In this document: positions 1 through 8,954 of the stretch, piece by piece
Numbering within the stretch: position 1 is the stretch's first letter
How the letters are laid out: each line of letters begins with the position of its first letter
Assembly (NCBI RefSeq): GCF_000210295.1
Contig: NC_026743.1
Coordinates: 1,488,001-1,552,000 of the forward strand
DNA length: 64,000 nucleotides
Reading direction: 5' to 3'
Source: Trypanosoma brucei gambiense DAL972
Taxonomy: Eukaryota; Euglenozoa; Kinetoplastea; Trypanosomatida; Trypanosomatidae
Made by a program: the position numbers and the translations under genes
Notes under the pieces: generated by a model
What the model was told of the DNA's origin: nothing
Seen by the model: the letters and a program-made list of their open reading frames with translations, nothing else
Database searches by the model: none

Positions 1-1621
1 TGACACTCAGGTGTGAAAGCGGTTTCAGATCCTTTCCCTTCTTAGCTTTTCGATAAACTGGGTAAAGATAATGCAAATTGTCTAACGTGACGTTGGGACC
101 CAAAATAAACGCCTTGGTTTGCTCTCTAGAATTCTGCTTCCTGCGCGAATTCATGAGCACGCGGAACTCCTTGAATATTGAAAGTGAATGAAGAGGCTCC
201 CGCAAAGACAGAGGGCCCTCTCTAACGAAACGCACCTCCACTTTTTCCAATGCTTTCTCTGTGTCTTGAATACGTGCCCTACACTGGACAGGGGCAGATC
301 CACTAGCTAAATCTGGCCTGGGATCCAACCCAGATTGGCCGGCGCCCATAGATTCGGGGAACGTCAGGTGGCCCTTCTCCAGGAGAATGGCTGTAACAAA
401 GCAAGCATTTGCACGTCTTCGATATGGTCCTTCAGAAGGGTTTTCGGTATCGGCTAAATTCACCCATGCGTAATTCTTCTCCTCCTTTCCCTTGCCACAT
501 TCGTCCATGTAGCCAGCCATGGTTAAATTGGTCATACTCTTTAAAATACTTGAGCAGTGGGAAGAGCGCGTCCACAAGGACAACGAATGCGAGAGCACTT
601 GCCTCTCTTTGGTTCCATCAGTGGAAGCCTCCTCCTGCAGAGTCGCAGGTCCACACCATGATTTCTCATCAGTGGTGTTGTTAGTGAACAGATTTTCAGA
701 TATGTGAAGCGTTTTCGCTGAAAGGCACGTCTCCAGTACCAACGGATCATTGTAACACAACTGGTGGCAATTGATCACAAAAAGTAAGCGTCGCCTGACA
801 AGTTCTCGCCTCTCAATACTTTCCTCGTCCATTAAAAGCCGAATCAACTTCCTCTCGCGGGATGTTTGCATCGGGTTAGTGCGTGTGTTGCACCGTATCC
901 ACGCTCTCTCAATAATGCTAACTGCGTGCTTAAACACTTCTTGCTGCTTCCTCCATTTCAGACGCAAACTTTCAAGTGCGCGAAGGAACGTCATCACCAT
1001 CACTGCATTGTGCTCTGCAACCCTACCCTCTTCCTTCCCTTTCAGGTCAAGAGACAATGCGTACGCGGTGCAAGCTTCGACAATAATGCGTTTAGCAATG
1101 CGTGTGCGCAACTTCCATAGCCGGTGCTCCCAGGTATACCGCTTCTCAATCCGAGAAGCCAATGCGTCAGGAGAATCTACAAGTCTTCGCAGCAGCGTCA
1201 CGCGGAACCAACGCTGGAGACGACTCACTGACACCTCCATTGCCACACGATGCAGGCGCGAGTTCGATGTGTTTCCACCACTCTTTGATGTTGTCCCACG
1301 GCTTCCCGTAGGGTACGTAAGCCGGTCTGCGGTAAAGCAGGAAGTGGGTCTCCTTGACCCTGTACCCCACACGGAGCTGCGACGCGTTGAAGTATCACTA
1401 CTAAGCGTCCTCCCCTGCGGACCAGAACGGCTAGTTGCGCTTCCTGGCCGACCGCGCATACTGCCGCGTTGCTGACTCATCGACCCGGTAGAGATTGTCC
1501 GCTCTTTAGATGTAGTCTTCCTGCGCGACTCCTGTGGTAAGCGTTGCGAACTCGTCCCACGCTGCTGCAAGGGCGGTAGCCGTAGTTTTTTTGCTGACCC
1601 ACCCCCCTTACCCCGATTCAT
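1..1621 (-). CDS. Hypothetical basic protein, C-terminus beyond the left edge
   Basis: An uninterrupted reading frame of 540 codons runs from an ATG at 1621 to the window edge without a stop, so the C-terminus is missing. An in-frame TAG lies a short distance upstream, so 1621 is the first possible start. The first ~110 residues are disordered and rich in Ser, Arg, Gly and Thr. From about residue 115 the protein becomes helical and strongly basic (RLQRWFRVTLLRRL, then several Arg/Lys-rich helices to about residue 270). The rest is a mixed region without a domain I recognise. The basic helices could bind calmodulin-like proteins, nucleic acid or microtubules, but this is a guess. The reality of the gene is well supported by frame length and composition; the function is unknown. 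Confidence 0.8.
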   Translation of the reverse strand, partial: MNRGKGGGSAKKLRLPPLQQRGTSSQRLPQESRRKTTSKERTISTGSMSQQRGSMRGRPGSATSRSGPQGRTLSSDTSTRRSSVWGTGSRRPTSCFTADRLTYPTGSRGTTSKSGGNTSNSRLHRVAMEVSVSRLQRWFRVTLLRRLVDSPDALASRIEKRYTWEHRLWKLRTRIAKRIIVEACTAYALSLDLKGKEEGRVAEHNAVMVMTFLRALESLRLKWRKQQEVFKHAVSIIERAWIRCNTRTNPMQTSRERKLIRLLMDEESIERRELVRRRLLFVINCHQLCYNDPLVLETCLSAKTLHISENLFTNNTTDEKSWCGPATLQEEASTDGTKERQVLSHSLSLWTRSSHCSSILKSMTNLTMAGYMDECGKGKEEKNYAWVNLADTENPSEGPYRRRANACFVTAILLEKGHLTFPESMGAGQSGLDPRPDLASGSAPVQCRARIQDTEKALEKVEVRFVREGPLSLREPLHSLSIFKEFRVLMNSRRKQNSREQTKAFILGPNVTLDNLHYLYPVYRKAKKGKDLKPLSHLSV

Positions 1622-2070
1622 TTGGCACCTGCTGCGGACAAGGTATGTTCGCTACACTGATTGCTTTTCTTCTTTGATATATATATATATATGCGCTCTG
1701 AGAGCGTTGAAGCAAAAGCGACTTAGCCTTGAGGCGGTGGCTGCGCACAGACACAGCGCGACAGCCTCCATTTAAAGGGGGGATGAGAAAGGTAGCAATA
1801 CGTAAAAGCAACTCCGGAAGCAAACAACAATGAGGCAGTGGGGACCAAAGTACATAATAATGATAATTAGTTAGAGTGTGGAGTAATTGTAATGTGAAGA
1901 AGGCCTCAAGTCTTAGTTCTTCTCCTTCGCCATATATGTTTTTTTTTCCAAAAGCAACATTAGCGAAAGAACCGCTATGACGCCATTTCCTTGCCAACCC
2001 GTGTCCGTGTGAGAAACAGACAAGCTCTGCTGCGGCGTCTTTCTTACGTCCTCGGAAAGACGCCACAAAA
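1622..2070. other. Intergenic: 3' UTR of ATP23 and 5' region of the left-edge gene
   Basis: No supportable gene. It holds a (TA)9 microsatellite at 1677-1694, about 55 bases before the start of the left-edge gene, and a T-rich stretch. The open frame over 1608-2126 has no ATG in a sensible context and overlaps the end of ATP23. Confidence 0.6.
1677..1694. repeat. (TA)9 microsatellite
   Basis: Perfect alternating TA run in the presumed 5' UTR or splice region of the left-edge gene. Such runs recur across this window. Confidence 0.9.
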
Positions 2071-2811
2071 CTACAACTCGAACTTCTCGTCACCGTAACT
2101 CCCCATGGAATACAAGGGTGCGGCAAATGGCTCGTAGTCTGAGTAACACTGTTTGAAGATGCGCTCTACGGCGCGCTCCGAGAAACCACGGCATAATGGG
2201 TTTTTTTCCACAGCTGTAATAGCACGACGACGAACACACTGTATACCACCACTCAGGAGATCAAACCGCCCGCGACGCATCTCCTCCCCGACAAAACAGT
2301 CACCACTCAGCCTGGCAGCGCGTACTTCACTGCATGCCTGGTGCATACAATCCGAGGCTTCAATAATGCCTCGCGCGTCGTCAAAGGCATGGATCAGCTC
2401 GTGTCTGAGATTCCGCTCAACTGCAGTGCAAGTTTTCGCCCCGGGTACAATGCTGTCGTTCTCAGTTGCCTTATCCAGCACAACATGTTGCTCGATAAGT
2501 AAAATGTCCCCCTTTTCGCAATCCCTGCGTGCCCGACGCCACATGTACCCTGCCGCTGAGGTGCCATCTGCCATGGTGTTGCTGCCACCAGCCCAAGATG
2601 CATTGGCAACACCGCCGCTGTCGAGTTGGGGAACGCACTTTATTCGCTCACGACGGAATGGGGTGTTGCTAATTTCTTCTATGCTTTTGATCAGATACTG
2701 CACGGTATTAACATTTGCAAGGACCTCATCTACAGCAGCCTCACATATTTCGTGGATGGAGGGCTGCTTTCTGCTTAAGTTCCCTACACCATCAGGTTCC
2801 ACAGAGGCCAT
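2071..2811 (-). CDS. ATP23: Mitochondrial inner membrane metalloprotease ATP23 (M76 family)
   Basis: The 246-residue product carries the zinc protease motif HELIH (His137, Glu138, His141) followed by AFDDAR, as in ATP23. It also has the family's C-terminal Cys pattern, CVRRRA followed by NPLC, plus further paired cysteines (DCMHQAC, GDCF). In yeast, ATP23 works in the intermembrane space; it matures the ATP synthase subunit Atp6 and acts as an assembly chaperone. The cysteines fit oxidative import through Mia40/Erv1. The frame stays open for 58 codons upstream, but these are hydrophobic, have no ATG, and coincide with a polypyrimidine tract, so the start at 2811 is firm. Family assignment is strong; the substrate in trypanosomes is inferred only. 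Confidence 0.92.
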   Translation of the reverse strand: MASVEPDGVGNLSRKQPSIHEICEAAVDEVLANVNTVQYLIKSIEEISNTPFRRERIKCVPQLDSGGVANASWAGGSNTMADGTSAAGYMWRRARRDCEKGDILLIEQHVVLDKATENDSIVPGAKTCTAVERNLRHELIHAFDDARGIIEASDCMHQACSEVRAARLSGDCFVGEEMRRGRFDLLSGGIQCVRRRAITAVEKNPLCRGFSERAVERIFKQCYSDYEPFAAPLYSMGSYGDEKFEL

Positions 2812-2866
2812 CAACAGCGGCACCTGCAGTGTCCCGGTGAAGGTGACAACAACCGCAAAGAAACGG

Positions 2867-2901
2867 CTGGAAGAAGTGACAAAAACTAAAAAAGAAAAAA
2901 G
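2867..2901 (-). promoter_or_regulatory. Predicted trans-splice acceptor of ATP23
   Basis: On the minus strand a long T-rich pyrimidine tract ends in CTTCTTCCAG, about 55 bases upstream of the ATP23 start. This is the usual form of a spliced-leader acceptor. The exact AG is a prediction; a second AG (CACTGCAG) lies closer to the ATG. Confidence 0.65.
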
Positions 2902-3389
2902 TGCACCGTGACGAGGAGACAATACATACACAAACGCATACAAAATAAGCTTGTAAGCAGAACAGAGGATGCTTTGCGACGCCAAACTGTGCCACCTCTG
3001 TACACAGTTTCCGCTTCTTTGTACGCGAGTGAATGAGCGCCGACAGCAACAACATTGTTACAAAAAGTAACGACAACAACAACAGTAATGATAGTAAGAG
3101 TCCTATCTACCCGTAATTCCTCAAAGGTAAATATATTCGTCGCATTTGAAATACAAACACGAGTGGGCATATATAAATATATTCTTCTTTTTATATTTAT
3201 GTGTGAGCGTGTAGGCGCGTATAAAAGGGACAGGAAAGGAAGTTGACCTTCGTCCTTACTTCTAAGCAGTGGAAAGAACACCGGTCACGTTAAATATATA
3301 TAAATGCAACAGTTACTAAACCTCTTCTTTCTCCCTTATTTCATTTACCTTTTTCTTCATTTTTTTTTGATGTATTACATCACTCCTTG

Positions 3390-3392
<3 letters not shown>

Positions 3393-3420
<28 letters not shown>
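3393..3420. repeat. (TA)14 microsatellite
   Basis: Perfect 28-base alternating AT run in the long intergenic region. Confidence 0.92.
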
Positions 3421-3423
<3 letters not shown>

Positions 3424-4078
3424 GATGTGTATATATTTCTCAAAAAAGAAAAAAAGGAGAATCATAAGTAAGGGGTGTGTAAACTCCACTACCTCATAGA
3501 GGCTTCATGAAAGCGCCGCGCGCGCATCGCACATTGTTTTCTTCATAAATCTTCCTCTTCTTCTAACCATTAGTCCCTCAACTACCTTCCCTTCTTCACG
3601 TTTTACATCATCATCATCATCATTCTCTGTTTTCCCTTCTTGTCTTCTTTGCCCACCTTCAAGTCTCCAACGTGATGACAATCATCAAAATAAATAAATA
3701 GAGAAGTCAAAACATATAACATTTTCTTCTCCCTTAACCCGAATTCCACTTGCCTCTTATTTTATTATAGGAACCCTTATAAAGACAGACAAACACACTC
3801 ATTTATTCACTCAATTCTAACGCATAACTCTCACATGTATATATGCGTGTGAACTAACTATTCGTCACCACTCAAAAACTAAACGCCTAAAAAAAAAAAA
3901 AATGATGCTACTACCCAAAATTGCTAAAAAGGGCACCACAAGTTATTTTCCTAATAACTATGGCACCACTATAATACGAATAAAAAAATAGGGAGCGGAG
4001 GGAGGGGGCCATGACTGTGTGTGCTGACATTTCTAGCATGTTGTCACACGATGACATACACCCACACACGCATACATC

Positions 4079-4095
4079 TATATATATATATATAT
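4079..4095. repeat. (TA)8 microsatellite next to a G-rich run
   Basis: Alternating TA run directly followed by a GT/GGG-rich tract on the plus strand. Confidence 0.9.
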
Positions 4096-4097
4096 GT

Positions 4098-4116
4098 GGG
4101 TGGGTGGGTGTGTGGG
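4098..4116 (+). other. Potential G-quadruplex motif
   Basis: Four GGG runs separated by loops of 1, 1 and 5 bases lie on the plus strand. This is the non-coding strand for the local transcription unit, so the RNA would be C-rich and any quadruplex would form in DNA. The motif meets the usual G3 rule; formation is inference. Confidence 0.6.
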
Positions 4117-4978
4117 TGTGTGTATGTTTCTTTACTTTCACAAGAAGCGTTACATCCCACAACATCACGAAAACTCAAAACTAATAAATCTCCCCTTGCG
4201 GTTCAACACAATATCACACAAATGCAGCGAAATAATTCTGCGATGCATCATTGTCGGTAAGGGTGCAGCACACAAAATGTTCATATGCGTCTCCTCCTCC
4301 TCATTCCCCCATTAGGTGAAGTAAAAGGAATAAACGTGCAGCAGCGTTCAGGCAAAGAAAATAGTGAAGAGAAAAGGAGAGGGGGAAAAAAAGGAATAGC
4401 AGCGACTCGCTAATCCATCCACACGCCCGTCCCCCTTTTAGGCCTTAATCTCATGGAACCTACACTTCTCACTCGTGTATGCACATGTGCGTATGGCAAT
4501 TCTTTTTTTTTTCTTTTTACCTCGTGTTCAAATATGTTATTCTATTGAACTTTGAGACTGCCACGAGCACCAACTCACGAAAGGAGAAATACTGCAATAA
4601 TCCTCACCCAGTTATCCACCTTTTGTTCATGTTTTATTTCTTCACTACACATATTCCATTCAAACCACTCATTTATTCTTAAATTTATTGTTCTTCCTTT
4701 ACCCAATGAGTTACGCTTACACCCTCGTGTGCCCAACTACTTCACCGCATACAAAACAAACAAACACGAAGGAATGTACTAAAAATATCCAATCTGCTAC
4801 AATAAAAAAAAAAGAAACAGTGGCAACCGTGTACTTATATGATACCACCACACCTGAAAATGGTTAAGGTAAACAAAAAAATGATCTTTCACTATTCTTT
4901 GGAAATGCAAACAAAACTTATGATTGTCTCTGATGATGATGATGAAGAAGAGAAACAGAGGGGGAAATATGCGCGACA

Positions 4979-6220
4979 TTACCGGTACGAGTAACTACGT
5001 AACCACTGTGGTGAGAATGTCCCTTCACCCCCAGTGGCGGAGTCCTGAACAGAATCTCCATTATTTCCTAATGTAAAGGAAACAGAGACACCATCAGTGG
5101 CAGAACTGTCATTCCCAGCGACGGCAAGTTGATGAAGCAATCCAGCGAATATTTGCGCGGGATCCTCCTCGTTTTGCCCCTCCTGCGGGGCGTTCTGCAA
5201 ACTACTCGGGTCACGGAATACCGCGGTCTTGTGGTCAAGAAGGTCTGACGAATCGCTTTGGCTGGTCATCGTATACTTTGGAGATCTATCACGCTCATCC
5301 ACTACATTGTTGATCTCATTAAGTAATGGAAGAGGTATCATATCACGTTCACTCAACTCCGCTTCCTGACGTCTGCCACCTCGGTGCTGCCTTAACTTAG
5401 CATCATCTAATACACCCTTCTCCATGAAATAATGCGGAACCCGCAATGAGGAGAATAGCTTAGGACAACACTCACGAAAAACCGCGCCAAGTAATCCCCT
5501 CAATTCACGAAAGCCCCGCTCCCCAGGCGCCGCCAAGTCGTCCCCAAGCGTCGGTGTCCAATCAACAGGGTATGGCGCCTGCAACGAATTCATGGTAGAA
5601 GAGTCATCGATGGAAGGAGATGACAGTTGAGTCTCCCGTACGGCTACTGAGCCCCCTTTGGTAGCGTTTTCTTTTAAGCTACAGCCGCTGCTCATATCCT
5701 CCATGCCAACTGCTGGTGGTCCCATCCCATGCGTGTCTCTGCGCGATGCCGCTGCACCCCCTGTCGCTACATGCATTCTGCCAAAAAATGCCCGCGGCCA
5801 CAGAAAATCGATGGGAAGGGGACATGAAATGTCCACAGGCACCGCCGCGCACCTTTCTGTTGACTGAAAAGAACTCTTGCTTGTACTGCCCACGGCAAGA
5901 GGAGGAAAAGCGACAGCTGCCGGATCTGCACGTGTAAAAGTGCTGTTGCTGCCACTTACCGCGTCTTTGTGCGACCGTTCGCAAGTTGATGTACCTTGCT
6001 GGGGCGTACTCCCCCCAACGTCGTTGCTTTGCGCGGAACTTCTTGAAAGGATGGCGCGCTGGTACGAAGTTTGAGAGACAATATTTAACCAATCACCGCC
6101 TCCAGCGATTTCCACGCCGCCGGTGGCTGCTCTCTCAGGTGGCCCATTTTTCCTTTGCTTGGAAGTACCGCAGCCGCTTCGCATTAGGGGGTAACCATTG
6201 TAAGGACCACCGTTGTTCAT
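4979..6220 (-). CDS. Hypothetical low-complexity protein
   Basis: 413 residues from the first ATG (6220). The frame continues upstream without an ATG, and a T17 tract followed by AG lies 130 bases upstream, so the start is well placed. The protein is rich in Ser, Gly, Pro and Asn and is predicted to be mostly disordered. A short region around residues 230-300 (GFRELRGLLGAVFREC, then RVPHYFMEKGVLDD) looks more ordered. An acidic, Gln/Asn-containing stretch near the C-terminus (AQIFAGLLHQLAVAGNDS) may form a helix. I recognise no domain. Such composition is common in trypanosome RNA-binding or cytoskeletal proteins, but nothing here decides it. Confidence 0.8.
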   Translation of the reverse strand: MNNGGPYNGYPLMRSGCGTSKQRKNGPPERAATGGVEIAGGGDWLNIVSQTSYQRAILSRSSAQSNDVGGSTPQQGTSTCERSHKDAVSGSNSTFTRADPAAVAFPPLAVGSTSKSSFQSTERCAAVPVDISCPLPIDFLWPRAFFGRMHVATGGAAASRRDTHGMGPPAVGMEDMSSGCSLKENATKGGSVAVRETQLSSPSIDDSSTMNSLQAPYPVDWTPTLGDDLAAPGERGFRELRGLLGAVFRECCPKLFSSLRVPHYFMEKGVLDDAKLRQHRGGRRQEAELSERDMIPLPLLNEINNVVDERDRSPKYTMTSQSDSSDLLDHKTAVFRDPSSLQNAPQEGQNEEDPAQIFAGLLHQLAVAGNDSSATDGVSVSFTLGNNGDSVQDSATGGEGTFSPQWLRSYSYR

Positions 6221-6911
6221 GGATGATGATGGCCCGCGCTTCCTAAAACTGTTGGTAGACCTCTGGAAGAACAATTCTTCGAAATGATTTGTTTTCTCTC
6301 TTGAACTCTGCTTTTCTCCGCTTATCAACTAAGTAATGATAAGCGACTTCTTAAAAAAAAAAAAAAAAAGAGGCACAGCGAGCAGCAAAAAAAAGCGAGG
6401 GTATTAAGATGTTTGTTCACTTGGACAGTTACGTTGTCACGGATTTATTGCATCGCTGCCTGTGGTGGTGCCGTCTTCTTCTCCCTTTCCTCCTGTTATG
6501 TCCTCCTGTTGCATTTGACGGTATCGTATATTCCATCCTTCCCCCTTCCCACACATAAACTTTTTCTTTTTCCAACATGCAACATCAATACGAAACAGAA
6601 TGAAACACACGTGAATAAAAGCGCAGAAGCGATATCCACAACATAGCATGAAGCGCTTGTGCTCGTACTGAGATAGAAGCGCACTTAACAACAAAGTGCA
6701 TGGAAGAAGAACAAGACTAAGCAAACCTATTCACACGCACAGAGAGTGACATATGCACACATACGGAAAGTACAAATAGAACTCTTCGCTGAATGTGCCC
6801 ACAAATGCAAAAAAAATGAGGGTAAATATGGAGGTAAAGGCTATGTAAATAAATAAACCGAGAACCGAATTTTATGTACGCGTGTGCACATTGTAACCGT
6901 CGATACACCTC
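6221..6911. other. Intergenic region
   Basis: Contains the splice region of the 4979-6220 gene: an A17 run at 6353-6369 is a T17 tract on the transcribed-sense strand, followed by AG at 6350-6351. The remainder is the likely 3' UTR of GPI2. The 95-codon frame at 6437-6724 is Cys- and Leu-rich, with no family resemblance, and is not called. Confidence 0.6.
6350..6370 (-). promoter_or_regulatory. Predicted trans-splice polypyrimidine tract
   Basis: A T17 run on the minus strand is followed at once by AAG, about 130 bases before the start at 6220. It fits a spliced-leader acceptor. Confidence 0.6.
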
Positions 6912-7940
6912 TCACTGAAGCATGCCTGCGTTGGCCCATTCGACTGCAGCCGCACTATTAGTTGGTTTTGCTTCATCCCACGGTCCATTGATTTGATCTT
7001 TCATGCTGCCATGCAATTTGACGAAGAAGAATGGAATGACAACAGATATTACCACCACCACTACACAGTACAGAAGGGCAAATACCGGAACCTCCATCAA
7101 GAAGTAGATGGCAAGCGCACATATAGTGAATGTTAACACAACATGTGCCCTTAGGGAGACATGTTTGAGGTTATGTCTGGGAATAGGAGACAAAGTGAAG
7201 CATAGAATTCCAAACATAATGAGTGCACCGCTCTGAAACACCCTCTGAATGCGTGAGGCAATAAGTATTATGCCGAATGTGGCTGCATTCACCGCAGTGT
7301 TCTGCTGATACCTCTCCGAATAGCAGTTGAGGTAATTATAATCCGTCAGAAGCACATGCACGAACATTGACAAGGAACTAAGTGTCACAATGGTGTCATT
7401 GCTATACGCCACAGTCAAGGTTTGTAGGACGGGTGACAGAAGAATAAGGACTCCCACCAGTGGAATGCCTTGCCTACACAACCCCATCAAGTAATGCGTA
7501 AACGATGCGGGAATCTCACCGCGATCAACAGCCTGCTGCCGCTGCACCACAATACAAAACACAAACGCCAACGTGAATAGTGTAGCATTCACCCACATGA
7601 GCGCGCACTCATCCACCCTCCCGGAAAGCATCATAGAAAATACAAAGAGATAGAACACAACAAACGAAAATTGCTGAATAACAACAAATGTGTCCAACAC
7701 CACCTTGTTATACTCATAGGTGGCAACATTCACATTCTGCCGTAGGTCCTGAAGGAACTGCTGAGGATCCACATAGTTGTCTTCATACGGCTGACGCGTG
7801 TACAACACTTTGCGCCAAACGCGCCCCTCATCACGCACTGTCGCTGTTTCAGTTGACACGCTCCCAATAGTACCACGTAGCTGTGCTGCCTCTTCCATCG
7901 CTGACGTTTCTCGCAACGAAGCCGGCTGACAATTGCGCAT
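6912..7940 (-). CDS. GPI2: GPI2 / PIG-C, subunit of the GPI-GlcNAc transferase
   Basis: The multi-spanning membrane protein has the PIG-C signature WRKVLYTRQPYEDNYVD near the N-terminus, followed by about eight hydrophobic segments and a short hydrophilic tail. PIG-C is a subunit of the ER complex that transfers N-acetylglucosamine to phosphatidylinositol, the first step of GPI anchor synthesis. GPI anchors hold trypanosome surface coats in place. The first in-frame ATG is at 7940 (342 residues); a second at 7898 (MEEAAQLRG, 328 residues) is also reasonable. The open frame upstream of 7940 has no ATG and encodes only Leu-rich pyrimidine sequence. Family assignment is strong; which ATG is used is open. 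Confidence 0.92.
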   Translation of the reverse strand: MRNCQPASLRETSAMEEAAQLRGTIGSVSTETATVRDEGRVWRKVLYTRQPYEDNYVDPQQFLQDLRQNVNVATYEYNKVVLDTFVVIQQFSFVVFYLFVFSMMLSGRVDECALMWVNATLFTLAFVFCIVVQRQQAVDRGEIPASFTHYLMGLCRQGIPLVGVLILLSPVLQTLTVAYSNDTIVTLSSLSMFVHVLLTDYNYLNCYSERYQQNTAVNAATFGIILIASRIQRVFQSGALIMFGILCFTLSPIPRHNLKHVSLRAHVVLTFTICALAIYFLMEVPVFALLYCVVVVVISVVIPFFFVKLHGSMKDQINGPWDEAKPTNSAAAVEWANAGMLQ

Positions 7941-8954
7941 CCAAATAGAGGGCAACAGAAACAACAGTAACAACGGCAACGGCTATGGCAACAGCAATGG
8001 CGCCAATGAACTTAGTAAGCAAATGGTATAATAAATAATTATAAGTTAACAATTCTACATGCGCTGAAACGAACTACAGTGAGCGGCTGAAGAATGAAGA
8101 AATCATGGGAAAGGTAGACACACATCCGCAAAAACAGAGACATTAAGGAGGAAGCCAGCGCAGAAGCGCAACATCATGCATTTTCAAGCGCAGTGCCTAC
8201 TTATTTTTAAAAAAGAAGTGTAAAAAGTTTTCAAGTGAAAGCCACTGCACCCCATTACCCGCCTCACTTCCTACCTTTCTACATTTCTTTGTAAATATGT
8301 GCCCCACTAAACCATATACATATTGATATGCACAACACTTCTGCGATCCCTCGCGCACGGTGGTCGAGTGGAGGGTCATCAACCAATCGGTGACGACACA
8401 CTCAGGGAAGGGGGTGAAAGGCAATAAAATACAGTGGAAATAATAAGCAAACACAACCACACGATCCGAGCAAACCTGCGAGACTTCCCCTCAACCGCAC
8501 TAACTTCTCACATTACTTGGGTAACTCCCTTTTTGATTATACTTTGTCCTGGGATCGTAACCCCTCTTATTGCTACAGCGGCAACAGCAGCAGCAAACAT
8601 ATATCTGTAATTTCTTCGACGTGTAGGAAATAACCCCGTTGTCCCACACAAACACACACACACACACACCTCGCACCAGCTTCGATGTTCTTCAGTTTGC
8701 AACATTTAAACAACGACACTGCAAGTTAAGTAGCGTTCTGAAACATCGAAAGAGATCCACAACGCAACCGACACACACATCACCCATATGAGACAAAACA
8801 TGCAAAGGAAATATATAAAAAGCACCAACCTGGTATGAGGCCAGCGTGAGCCACCACAAAAAAGAAAAAGGCAACCACACAATGCGACAGCGGGGAAATG
8901 AAGGACAAAACACCAACACACACACATATGCAATTGTTTCTTCGCTTTTTGACA
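7941..8954. other. Intergenic region, 1.0 kb
   Basis: Holds the 5' region of GPI2 and the likely 3' UTR of the BEACH gene. There is an (AC)9 repeat at 8652-8669. A 65-codon ATG frame at 8508-8705 is partly built from the CA repeat and is not called. Nothing else recognised. Confidence 0.6.
8652..8669. repeat. (AC)9 microsatellite
   Basis: Perfect AC dinucleotide run in the intergenic region between GPI2 and the BEACH gene. Confidence 0.85.

Larger units (their letters stand above)
2812..4978. other. Long intergenic region, 2.2 kb
   Basis: The longest gene-free stretch in the window. It contains the ATP23 splice region, (TA)n runs at 3393-3420 and 4079-4095, a G-rich run at 4098-4116, ATC triplet repeats near 3607-3622, TGA repeats near 4929-4945, and many A or T homopolymers. 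Open frames here are low-complexity (Ile-Tyr or His-Thr repeats from the microsatellites) and are not convincing. Most is probably the 3' UTR of the upstream hypothetical gene. Confidence 0.55.

Noticed and set aside
771..1475. Plus-strand 234-codon frame
   Set aside because: It is antisense to a longer minus-strand frame that runs uninterrupted from 1621 to the window edge; composition favours the latter.
2153..2911. Plus-strand 252-codon frame
   Set aside because: It is the shadow of ATP23, which has family motifs.
2812..2985. Hydrophobic 58-codon N-terminal extension of ATP23
   Set aside because: The frame begins with a non-ATG codon, has no ATG before 2811, and overlaps the polypyrimidine tract and AG, so it is not translated.
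3911..4168. 85-codon frame with His-Thr and Ile-Tyr repeats
   Set aside because: The repeats come from CA and TA microsatellites; no independent coding signal.
6437..6724. 95-codon frame between GPI2 and the 4979-6220 gene
   Set aside because: Cys/Leu-rich chance frame without splice context or family resemblance.
8508..8705. 65-codon ATG frame
   Set aside because: Part of it is encoded by an AC repeat, and it matches nothing.
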